64,000 bases of DNA from Telmatactis stephensoni (lineage: Eukaryota; Cnidaria; Anthozoa; Actiniaria; Isophelliidae), in contig JALIZF010001618.1 in the NCBI GenBank assembly GCA_029948255.1, positions 248,001 through 312,000 on the forward strand, written 5' to 3'. Below are positions 54,850 to 64,000 of this stretch, in pieces. A model generated the notes under the pieces. The model was not told the origin of the DNA. It made no database searches and saw nothing but the letters and a program-made list of their open reading frames with translations. The position numbers and the translations under genes are program-made. The stretch's first letter is position 1. The number at the start of each line of letters is the position of its first letter.

Positions 54850-56400
54850 TTGTGTATAATGTCGATGATAGTTATCTACATAACTGCGTTTGGAAAACTT
54901 GTCTGAGATATTTACGAAAACAGATCACGTGACCATTTCTCCTGGATACATTTTCTTGATTTTCTTCAAACCTATTACTGTGAGACAGGTTTTTCAAACG
55001 CTCTTTTTTCACTAGCTGTCCTTAACTGTGCAGCATAAAAAACATTTCAGCATGAATTAAACTCTCGACCGTGCGCTTCTGCAAAAAAGTACTTGTAACA
55101 GCCAGAGGTCACGTGACACCTAAGTTGCTATTTTTAGAACTACATTGCATGGCAAATATATCCTGAATATTACTTTATGCGTAAATGTGAAAACTATTGG
55201 CAAAGAATTCTACTTTGCACTGTAATCTTTACACTGATGGTGGCAGCAGGACTGTCAAAAAATGTCTGTAAAAATTAAAATCGTCGTACTTTTCCTGAAC
55301 ATTTTATCAAATTTTCTGCTCTCAAGGCCATTTGGAAATTCTAGTAATAGAAATATACGTGATTCTCAGTAATGGCGTCTTGAACCAGTCCTTAACATAC
55401 TTGAGATGACTTTCATTTCCGTGTTATGGACTCAACGTTTTACGAGCATCCCCGCCCTCTTATATATAGGATTCCGCCACTCCCCCACCTCTCGGGTTCA
55501 TTAGCCAACTTTAATGGTTAATTTAAGAATGTTACATTAAACCATTCAAAAACGATGATTTGCCGTAATGCTACTTGTGGCTTCGTTAAGTTATTCTTAG
55601 CTTTTTAGCGTACATTTGAGATGAAACCGGAGTGAACTGTAAAAATATTGCTTTACTCTCGAATATAACCAAGATGTTTAATATTAGAAATAAAGTGTTT
55701 GCTTCAGCGTAACGAGCGTAAATAAAAGTACGACTCGAAAAAATACGAGCCCCCAGCGGAGACTGACTTTCATACCGTGAAGACTAGGTACGAGTCCCTC
55801 AAAGTTTGACGATGGTAACACAAAACTCAAAAACTCGTACCCAGTCTTCACGGTATGAAAGTGGCTGATTCTTTCCCTGAAGATGGGCCAGGGGCCCGAA
55901 AGCTTGGAAAATAAAAATCCATTTACGTGGAAGTTGGAAGTAACAACTTGGACATTGAATGAAATAAATTATATTCTAAACTAGCTCGTAAAAATCACTG
56001 GTCTTATTGGGCTTAAATTTTTACTACGTTGAGCACTATCTCGGCCACAAAATTGAGAACGAATTTGTTCGTCGCTTTTTCCCCAAATGTACGCTTAGAG
56101 CGCTCTTTTGGTTTTCGTGAAAACTGCTTGAATGATTTTGTTAATAAGCTCGGAATGACTTTGTGAAGCTACATGCAGGAAGCATTATGGCAAAGCATCG
56201 TTTTCCCTAGGTCAATATACCATTTGCATTTTTAGATTTCAAATGCTTAATCCTCAGAAAGGAGATGACTTTATCCAGAAATATTTAACCAGAAGACTTT
56301 TCCATTCATGAACAAACAATTATCAGAATTTCAATTTAGGGGTTAGGGGCACTTTATGTCAAGCAGATTATGTAATGTGCACATTAAAAGAAGCAAATTT
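54850..56400. other. Intergenic between polycystin-like gene and P450
   Basis: No gene recognised. It contains the palindrome at 55766-55862. Bases 56305-56360 (caatttaggggttaggggca and flanks) recur at about 61450-61510. Confidence 0.5.
55766..55862. mobile_element. Palindromic MITE (CTTTCATACCGTGAAGACT)
   Basis: Arms ctttcataccgtgaagact with aggtacgag, and cgtacc with agtcttcacggtatgaaag, are inverted. Confidence 0.75.
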
Positions 56401-56515
56401 GAGTGATTTTATTTACCCAGTGAAACAAAAGTCACACAATGAAAAATAATAGAATTACCATCTACTAATGTGTATTGGCCTAAAATCCGTTTCACAGGTT
56501 AATTAAAACCACTCT
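56401..56515. mobile_element. Diverged MITE of the AGAGTG family
   Basis: Tips gagtgattttatttaccc and aattaaaaccactct; inner agtgaaac/gtttcac. Confidence 0.5.
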
Positions 56516-56550
56516 AATTTGCATTAGATTATATCCTAAATATTCTTTCA

Positions 56551-56695
56551 GCGTTACTATGGCTACCTTAATTAGCTTGAACATGCGTGTTGGGTTCCGC
56601 ATTAGCAATGTCAACAATAAAAACAAAGTCAGCGTCAATTTCGTTTTGTACGGTTTAGTGATCACAACATTCGGTTGTTTCTTTGGAAGCTTTAA
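56551..56695 (+). CDS. Possible orphan exon
   Basis: An open stretch bounded by attctttcag (acceptor) and AAG/gtaatt (donor) encodes MATLISLNMRVGFRISNVNN, then KNKVSVNFVLYGLVITTFGC and FFGSFK, including one hydrophobic segment. No family recognised; it could be a 5' exon of the downstream P450 gene, but the P450 frame does not need it. Confidence 0.2.
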
Positions 56696-57049
56696 GGTAA
56701 TTAGAAAAGGTTTTGAAACTACTATGTTGTATTTTAATATGATATGGGTTAGTTTTTATTAATAGACTCAACATTAGGTAAGTATTCGTCGCTGAAATTA
56801 TCACAGAACAGATGACTTGCAAATGTCTACATTTCTGTTTTGTTGCTGTTATGCTCGCTCGTACTTGTAGGCAACATTACTGCAGAACGCGGTATTCTTT
56901 TCGCGCAATCCACGAGAAGACTACAAGATGGCAAAACGGATTTTAGTTTACTGTTCGTGTCTTACAAAATTCGGAACGAAAGTTTGTTTACAAAATGATG
57001 AAAACAATGGGTGATATGGCGTGACCCCAGTTCCATAGCTTAATGCAAT

Positions 57050-57258
57050 GGCCGTTTCCCAAGATACAGTTGAGTGAGTCCTGTACTAGCCAAAGCATAC
57101 TATTGTGTACTGACAATGACGATTGCTAATAAAGCAGCTTTAGTCGCTCATTAAACAATATATAATTCAGTTACATGATAAAATATTTAAAGGGCTAGTG
57201 TAACGAGAACGAAGCGTTGGCTAGTAAAGGACTCACTCAACTGTATCTTGGGAAATGG
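57050..57258. mobile_element. MITE, TIR GCCGTTTCCCAAG, second copy
   Basis: Tips gccgtttcccaagatacagt and its complement (one mismatch); internally gagtgagtcctgtactag and gactcactcaac. Same family as 1192-1418. Confidence 0.75.
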
Positions 57259-57762
57259 CTATTGTGATTTCACAATTCGCATCACGATACTGCACCTTTC
57301 AGGGAACGCTTTAATATTATGTTGGCTAGAGAAGATAAAGTTATTTAAAGATTTTCAAATTATAAACTCTATGTGGACACTAATTTTTCGAAGGATACTA
57401 GTACCTATCGATTTGTACATTGTGTCGAAATTACATCATTCATTTAAATGATACAGTAGCTTATACTGTCGCTTGATCAGCATATCTTTGACATATTCTT
57501 TAACCTGTCGGCTGTGTAAACAGTGCATTGCTACTCCAGTTATTAATATTATATTCTGTCGATTATTATTGTTATTCCGTTGATCTTTTAATTTTGAACA
57601 AGCTATCCAAATCTGCAACATTTGCATACTTTTAATGACACAAAAGCTCCTGTAACATTTGACTTTTGCTGTTATTTAATGATTTACGTAACAAAAGAAT
57701 AATTGTAGAGAATGTTGTGTGATAAAACAAAATGATTCCCCAATTTCTGGCCTGCGTAGCGG

Positions 57763-57860
57763 CCCTGGGAAGTGTGGGAGGGGGAGGGGGACTGGGGAGG
57801 AGAAGGAAGGAAAGTCTCCCCTCCCCCTTCCCTTGCCCTCCCTAGGGCCTCTAGCTACGC
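57763..57860. repeat. Short palindrome upstream of P450
   Basis: cctgcgtagcggccct and agggcctctagctacgca are inverted around a G-rich/C-rich core (gggagggggaggggga and complement), able to form a strong hairpin about 70 bp upstream of the P450 start. Confidence 0.6.
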
Positions 57861-57932
57861 ATTATCAAATGTAATTAGCCGACATATTATTTCCCTTTGT
57901 AATTCTTTTTTATCATACATACAGTGTCAATC

Positions 57933-59423
57933 ATGATGCAAGAAATTTTACTCGGATGTCTGGTCATTGTCCTGGTTTATATAGTGATGACCTTCATGAA
58001 GAAGCCAAGAAACATGCCCCCTGGTCCAAGACCGCTTCCAATAATTGGTAATTTGCTGGAAGTGGTGAAATGGATAAGGAGTCAAAACATGCACATTGAG
58101 CTACACAACCTATCCAAGATATATGGGAAGATTTTTACGTTGGTTTTACCAGATCAGAATATTGTGGTCTTGAACTCCGCCACGACTGTACGGGAGGCCC
58201 TACTGAGCAAGAGAGACGACTTTGCAGGTAGACCCTTTCAGTTCGCTTTTGATTACCTTACACGAGGCAGTAAAGACATAGGTGCTTCAGATTTGAACAC
58301 TACGTGGATTATCCAGAGAAAAATCGTTCACTCAGCAATTCGAATGTACCATCCAAAACTTGAAGACAAAGTCAATAAGGAAGTAGAAGAGTTGACCAAG
58401 AGGTTGAAAGCCTATAATGGAAAACCCGTTAACCCACTGCATGATATTACCCTAACCTCACTTAATGTAATTTGTGCAATGGTCTACGGTGAACGTTACA
58501 ACATCGACGATCCAGAATTCCACACTATCTTTGATTACAACCGAAAGATGTTTCCATTACTGGGCGCTTTGAATATTCTGAATATATTTCCTTTCTTGAT
58601 CCATTTCCCGATCAAAGATTCGAAACTCATCAAGTATGTTCGAGACACTCGTGATGGCCTCCTAAATCGAAAGTATCGCGAACACAGTAAAACGTACCAG
58701 GAAGGTATCATCCGTGATTTGACGGACGCTTTGATTAAAGCTTTGCAAGAAGCAGGGCAAGAGGACAGCCAAACGAGTGGTCTGATCACTGAAGACCATG
58801 TAGTTATGACCATGGGTGACGCCTTCTCAGCTGGATATGAAACCACGACCATATCAATCTTATGGTTTTTGCTGGTAATTGCAATGCATCCCTGTATCCA
58901 AGAAAAAATACAGTCGGAACTCGATCTGGTGGTTGGTCGGGATTCACTACCAAGATGGGAAGATAGAGACCGATTGCCTTATATGACTGCAGCATTTGAG
59001 GAATCATTCCGTTTGTCAAGTGCTGTCCCGCTTCTTGCCCCGCATAAAAGCCTCAAAGATTCAACCTTAGAAGGGTATGACATACCTAAAGGGACAACCA
59101 TCTTTATCAACGCATGGTCTTTGCACCATGACGAAAAAGAATGGAATAACCCGTACGAGTTTGATCCAGCTAGATTCATCGACGACAAAGGCAAGATGGT
59201 ACAAGTTGCTGGTGTAAAAAGCTTCCTTCCCTTTGGCACTGGTCGTCGTGTCTGTGTTGGCGAGAGCTTGGCCAGGCAAAAGGTCTTTGTCATTGTGTCA
59301 CGTTTGTTACATCAGTTCAAAATTGAGCAAGCTGATAATAAGCCACTTAATATAGGAGGCGATCTTTTGGGCCTTATGCATTACCCAAAACCTTTTGAAT
59401 TATGTTTCAACCCACGATTTTGA
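57933..59423 (+). CDS. Cytochrome P450, CYP2-clan (CYP1/CYP17-like), intronless
   Basis: 496 residues from ATG at 57933 (or 57936), normal length for a microsomal P450. The heme-thiolate monooxygenase inserts one oxygen atom into lipophilic substrates at the ER membrane using cytochrome P450 reductase. Landmarks: N-terminal membrane anchor (LLGCLVIVLVYIVMTF), basic then proline-rich hinge PPGPRPLPIIGN, WxxxR (WIIQRK), I-helix AGYETT near residue 300, K-helix ExxR (ESFR, 357-360), FDPARF, and the heme loop FLPFGTGRRVCVG with ligand Cys441. The GPRPLPIIGNL start and the heme loop favour the CYP1/17/2 group. Substrate cannot be told. A possible acceptor (acatacag) lies 9 bases upstream, so a 5' UTR intron is likely. 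Lack of coding introns is unusual for this clan and suggests an old retrocopy or an intronless cnidarian lineage. Confidence 0.95.
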   Translation: MMQEILLGCLVIVLVYIVMTFMKKPRNMPPGPRPLPIIGNLLEVVKWIRSQNMHIELHNLSKIYGKIFTLVLPDQNIVVLNSATTVREALLSKRDDFAGRPFQFAFDYLTRGSKDIGASDLNTTWIIQRKIVHSAIRMYHPKLEDKVNKEVEELTKRLKAYNGKPVNPLHDITLTSLNVICAMVYGERYNIDDPEFHTIFDYNRKMFPLLGALNILNIFPFLIHFPIKDSKLIKYVRDTRDGLLNRKYREHSKTYQEGIIRDLTDALIKALQEAGQEDSQTSGLITEDHVVMTMGDAFSAGYETTTISILWFLLVIAMHPCIQEKIQSELDLVVGRDSLPRWEDRDRLPYMTAAFEESFRLSSAVPLLAPHKSLKDSTLEGYDIPKGTTIFINAWSLHHDEKEWNNPYEFDPARFIDDKGKMVQVAGVKSFLPFGTGRRVCVGESLARQKVFVIVSRLLHQFKIEQADNKPLNIGGDLLGLMHYPKPFELCFNPRF

Positions 59424-59483
59424 GTTTTCTTCTAATATTGGAGGATCTCAATGATGCGGTGGCTTTTAACGGTGTAGTATATT

Positions 59484-59493
59484 GTTTTTGTTT

Positions 59494-59525
<32 letters not shown>

Positions 59526-59526
59526 C
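59484..59526. repeat. (GTT)n microsatellite after P450
   Basis: About 12 gtt units in the presumed 3' UTR or just downstream. Confidence 0.9.
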
Positions 59527-59874
59527 TTTTTTACAGTAACGGTTAATTTCTTCCTGTTACGGTTAACAGAAAGTTTCATGATTAAGTTTCATTGTTGAAT
59601 AACGCTGTAAAGGTCATAGGACTTCTTTTTTACTGGTACCAGACTACGAAAAACTCATAAAAACTTTGAAAATTGTCCCTGACATGGAACTTTTAAAGTG
59701 AAAAATCGTCGCTAGAAAATTATAACTAAATTTTTTGTATAGCACAGCTAACGGATAATTCTGTTCTTTTATTATGCCAAACGGTTAATTGAATGTTTGG
59801 CTGAGGGAACCTCATTGAGATCCTCAGATAGGGGACTAGGATTTTGATACTGAACTTCAGTTGACATCTTCTCC

Positions 59875-61430
59875 TTGCCCTCATTAATTAGTGGGTTAGT
59901 CAAGCCGTTAGAAACCAACCCGCTACAACCGCTTGAGAGTCAACCCGTTACAACGGCTTCAGAAACCAAAAAACTCCTAGTATACACCCATTTCAATCAA
60001 CGTTGTCGGTATAAAGCCTACGCGACTTACCTGAAAGGGAGTATGGGAAGAAATTACTTAAGTTATAAAAATCACAAAAATCACACACGATTGCTCAAAT
60101 TCAGCTTGTTCTGACCTTATACACTAAAGAACTTAACTTACTGATGCTAGAGTCAATGCCAAAGCGGGAAGAAAGTGAAGTTTTGCTACTACCCATACTC
60201 CTTTTCGGTCTATCGCGTAGGGTTGAGAGCTCTCATTTGAAATAGGTGTATACTTGGCGACGAACCCGCTACAACGGGTTAGTCAACCCGCTAGAGCCCA
60301 ACCCGCTAAAACCGCTTGAGACTCGATCTGTTACAACGGGTTCAGAAACCAAAAAACACCTAGTATATACTTGGCGACGAACCCGCTACAACGGGATAGT
60401 CAAGCCGTTAGAGCCCAACCCGCTACAACCGCTTGAGAGTTTTTTGGTTTCTGAACCCGCTCTAACGGGTTGACTCTCAAGCGGTTGTAGCGGGTTGACT
60501 AACCCGTTGTAGCGGTTTCGTCGCGTAGTATATACTAGGAGTTTTTCGGTTTCTCAGTGAACCCGTTGTAACAGGGTAGTAATGGGGTTAACTGACAACT
60601 GATAAATGGCCAAAAATGCCACTGACAACTGACAAACAAGGCTTTTTTGTACTGATAACTGACAACAAAAATGATAACTGACAACTGACATTTTTTGTTG
60701 CTAAAAATATGTACAGATAAGATCTTAAAAACTCGTATAAAAGCCGCTGAAAGGACCACAAATGGTACTTATTTGCTTTTGGGTTCTCTGTGTCGACTTT
60801 GAACATGTCTACTGAGTGAAAGTTTTGATTGTCTGGACTCTAGTTCTGGTAAATATTAAACTGGTCACGTATATATATATACCGGCTCGGATTACTAGCC
60901 AGTTTCACAATAGCTACGTACTCTAGACACGCCCATATGTAAATAGTGAAAAAAGCAGAGTATTTTTGTTTATAGGGGTATCAGAAAATGAAATATTCAA
61001 ATAATATCTGCATGTAATATATTTTGTGCCTTAACATGTACATGCACGATGGTCCTTGTAAATCCTCTTCAGCATCACAAAAGCAAATTAAAACAAAACA
61101 TGAAAAAGAGTTTCAAAGGCATTTTTTAAACTACGTATGAAGTAAAAATAGTGTTTTATTGCTAAAAACATGCGCAATGTGAAAAATAAAATGTTGAAAA
61201 TTAATGTTTAACTAATATTTTACTGACCAACTAAGAATTGTACTGAAAACTGACAAATGACTTAATTTTTAGCTGACAATTGACAAACGAGCTAAATTCT
61301 GACTGACAACTGACATCAGACCACCCCCATTACTACCCTGTTGTAACGGTTTGACTCTCAAGCGGTTGTAGCGGGTTGACTAACTCGTTGTAGCGGGTTC
61401 GTCGCCAAGTATATACTAGGATTTGCTGGT
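59875..61430. repeat. Nested fold-back repeat built from AACCCGCTACAACGGG units
   Basis: Units such as aacccgctacaacgggttag, gtcaacccgctagagcccaa and ggcgacgaacccgct recur at about 59890-59960 and 60260-60440 on one strand and inverted at 60440-60560 and 61337-61430. An inner segment about 60565-61345 has its own inverted tips (agggtagtaatgggg and ccccattactaccct) and many tgacaactgaca repeats, so one element appears inserted in another. Confidence 0.8.
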
Positions 61431-61739
61431 TTCTAACGCTCTAAACATTTCCATTCATGAAGAAACGATTATCAAAATTTCAATTTAGGGGTTAGGGGCA
61501 CTTTAAAATAGGTCAACTTTATTTTTTACGAGCCCATGCAAGAGTTGCTATTGTTATTTTCTGCCTTGTTTCACATAGTAGAAACCCGCTACATCTACAT
61601 GTACATTTATTTACGCCAGTAGAATCATAGATAACACACTAGCTTAAAATAAAACAATAAAATAATAATAATATTAATAGATAATAATACAAAATAATTT
61701 TGTAAATGTTAATTAAAACTCTATGATTTATATATTCAA

Positions 61740-61925
61740 AATTGGAAACTATTTAATTTAGTTTTGAAGCTATCCAAAGATTTGCTTTCAATTAAGTCAC
61801 TAGGTAAGCTATTCCAAAGTCGTATCGTTCTTGGAAAAAATAAATGGAAATAAACGTTCTTGGTAGCATTGTCTTGGTGGTATTTGAGCTTGTGGCTTCC
61901 ACGTGTCTTTAGGACGGTTTGGGGA
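61740..61925 (-). pseudogene. LINE 3' terminus (CR1/RTE-like polyprotein C-end)
   Basis: The minus-strand frame reads LKTRGSHKLKYHQDNATKNV, then FFPRTIRLWNSLPSDLIESK and LDSFKTKLNSF. The motif FFPRTI..WN.LP...........FK..L is the conserved C-terminal end of many animal non-LTR retrotransposon polyproteins. 5'-truncated; the upstream part is replaced by the palindrome at 61925-62270. Confidence 0.8.
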
Positions 61926-62270
61926 TGCAGATAATGAGCTTTTATCATGTAATTCCAAAAGTCACAGTACAGAAATATAATTACCATAGCTGGAAAGAGC
62001 ACGTCAAAATTAGTAAAATGTGAAGTTTGAATGAGGTAACTTTCAAACTCACGAAGATATGAATTTTCCGAAATCGAAATTTTGTATGAAAACACTACCA
62101 GCGAAGGTTTTCTTACAAATTCACACTTTTCAAAAATTCATATTCTCGCGAGTTTTGGACTTAATTCCTTCAAACTTCATTGTTTTGCTAATTTTAACAT
62201 GCTCTTTCCAGCTATGGTAATTCTTTTTCTGTTTCACGAATTTAAAAATACCTGATAAAAGCTCATTCCT
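61925..62270. mobile_element. Palindromic MITE, second copy of 4908-5265
   Basis: Tips gagcttttatcatgtaattc and tacctgataaaagctcatt; about 90 percent similar by eye to 4908-5265 but lacking part of the central hairpin. It is joined to the LINE C-terminus, i.e. inserted into or captured by it. Confidence 0.8.
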
Positions 62271-62680
62271 TGTATCAATGTCGACCAATCCACGGCTCAT
62301 ATTGAATAACATACATCGCTACATCGAACTCGCAGGGGAAGCTAACTAGTGTACTTGAAGGAGTAGTGTAGCAGCCGCTCGTAAGATTTGTTGTGATTGG
62401 AGAACTTACAGCCAAATCGTTGCATCGCGACCAGCACATTACTAATTTTTTTTGATTTTGGGTTTTTGAGCCGTCAATCTGTTTGGGCCGGGGGCGGAGC
62501 TTCTTTCGAATCAACCAATCACTGAAGAGTTCGTGAAAGCTCCGCCCCAAAGAATGATGGGAGAATCAGTAAAGACCAGAATCTTACCGACGTTGCAGGT
62601 CGCGATAACGATCTTCGCTGTAAACAGCACCACTTACAATTGTTAACTCGTTCTATTGTTTTACTCGACCCAATTTTGGA

Positions 62681-62990
62681 TAGGGGTGTGCCGCGGGAGT
62701 TCTAGAAACCTGACCCTGTTTAAGACACTCGAAAGTGAAAAAATCATACCCTGTTCAAGACAAAAGAGAAGAAAATCGACCCTAGCCTCGTCATTCGATT
62801 CTGATCCGTTACATATGATTAGACAAAAAAGCGGCTGAGGAGGGCTTTTTTGTTGTTGTTTATTTTGAATATAGTACCCTATCTAAAACACAAAAATATG
62901 ATATGGCTTGGGATCTCGTCAAAATTATAGATCCTGTTTAAGACAATTTGGGTAAAATGTATACCCTATCGAGCGGCACATACCCGTATA
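62681..62990. mobile_element. MITE-like repeat (ATAGGGGTGTGCCGC tips)
   Basis: The left tip taggggtgtgccgc and right tip gcggcacatacccgtat are inverted; internal accctgtttaagaca recurs several times. Confidence 0.6.
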
Positions 62991-62999
62991 GCAAATATA

Positions 63000-64000
63000 T
63001 GGGAGTTGCACCATGTTTCTTCTCAGTATAGCGTGCAACAAATTGCATTATATAGGGAAAATCTTTCAGGTTCAGATCTTGTCAAAAGAATCAATTTCAT
63101 GACTCAGTAGCTAGTGCATCTGCCGTATTTCCATCGAACATGGCTCTCGGCCATTCGCAATGCGCGAAATATACTAAAGGTCCAAAGGTTTCTATTTTCT
63201 CACAAGCAAATAAATACATTAACAAATTAAAGAAAACGTGGTACGTTTGAGTTAAATATAAACCCAGTAATTATAAATCAAATTTACTGAGAAAGAGGGA
63301 ATCGCTTATATTGTTGTTGTTTTTGTTTACCCTGTTTGTACTTTTATGCGATTTACTATTTTGTATATCAATTGAAAACTTCATTCCAGTTTGACACCAA
63401 ACTTGCCATAGTTCAAAATTTTGACGTGGCAGAAACAAATTACTGTTTGGTTTGGAACGTGCACCAATTAATTTTAGAGAACTGACTTCAATCCTACCAC
63501 ACGATAGGCATAAAAATAAATAAAAATTTATTGAAAAATTAAAGGTGTCTTTCTTTTAAAATTTAAAGGTATCAATTTTTTAATTTCGCATAGTTTATAT
63601 CCAACTTAGATTTATGCTGTTTCTACACGAGCAAGTATTCCTTGACAAGTTTTCCTTCACAAAAAAAACTTACTCGTGCAGATGACAAAAATTGCCTTTT
63701 TTTTCTTGTCATGGAAAATTTACTCGTTTAAGACGGCAAGAATATTGCAATTTTTATGGCTTTATGCAGTTATGATATTGCGGTTCACTGGAAATTTTTG
63801 CCCATTTCCTGTGATAGGAAATATCTAGGAAATATATAGGAAAATGTAATTTCCTACATTTTGTCCAGTTCCTATCATAGGAAAATCCAATTTCCCAGAT
63901 ATTTCTTATCATAGGAAATGAGCACAAATTAAACTTCCAATGGTTGATCAGTTGATCCATCTACATCCGAGTCTCCTTCATAACCAGATAAATAAACATC
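63000..64000. other. Intergenic; palindromic TTTCCTATCATAGGAAA cluster
   Basis: Bases 63790-63930 contain several copies of ttcctatcataggaaa-type dyads. No gene recognised. Confidence 0.5.

Noticed and set aside
58535..59293. Minus-strand open frames inside the P450
   Set aside because: Shadow frames of the strongly conserved plus-strand coding sequence.

Overview
The window is eukaryotic and most likely from a cnidarian, probably a stony coral or a close relative. This is inferred from gene content and repeat style; no ribosomal or mitochondrial marker is present. It is AT-rich, spliced and gene-sparse, and packed with short palindromic DNA transposons (MITEs), Penelope-like and LINE remnants, tRNA-derived SINEs and microsatellites. 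There are no operons, CRISPR arrays or prokaryotic signals.

Layout. (1) 0-3 kb, minus strand: a small secreted-peptide exon with a signal sequence, and a cysteine-rich exon that runs into a MITE. (2) 3-9.5 kb: MITEs, tandem repeats, Penelope-like GIY-YIG endonuclease fragments, and a decayed GPCR. (3) 9.6-14.4 kb, minus strand: three intronless class A (rhodopsin-like) GPCR genes in tandem. The middle gene is a chimera: its 5' end and upstream region match gene 1, while its body is nearly identical to gene 3. This is the signature of unequal crossing-over between genes 1 and 3. Decayed GPCR pieces sit in both spacers, and a SINE later inserted into one duplicated spacer. (4) 14.6-33 kb: no convincing gene. 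It holds a 0.4-kb hexanucleotide array, other microsatellites, many MITEs, a Penelope-like remnant bracketed by two inverted candidate hammerhead ribozymes, and a LINE 3' end. (5) 33.06-54.19 kb, plus strand: one large multi-exon polycystin-1-like gene. Exon by exon it reads signal peptide, discoidin (F5/8C) domain, REJ region, GAIN/GPS, TM1, PLAT/LH2, then the polycystin cation channel. Fifteen exons were reconstructed with matching splice phases, except at one junction and at several clustered +1 frameshifts. Two introns appear to be GC-AG. (6) 57.93-59.42 kb, plus strand: an intact intronless microsomal cytochrome P450. (7) 59.5-64 kb: nested fold-back repeats and a LINE 3' terminus.

The genes do not form an obvious shared pathway. 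The GPCR cluster is a local birth-and-death family of likely peptide or small-ligand receptors. The polycystin-1-like protein is a candidate membrane or ciliary receptor-channel subunit. The P450 is a candidate lipid, steroid or xenobiotic oxidase. The best-supported novelties are the chimeric GPCR, the clustered same-direction frameshifts in the GAIN and PLAT exons of an otherwise well-preserved polycystin gene, and the paired inverted hammerhead motifs.
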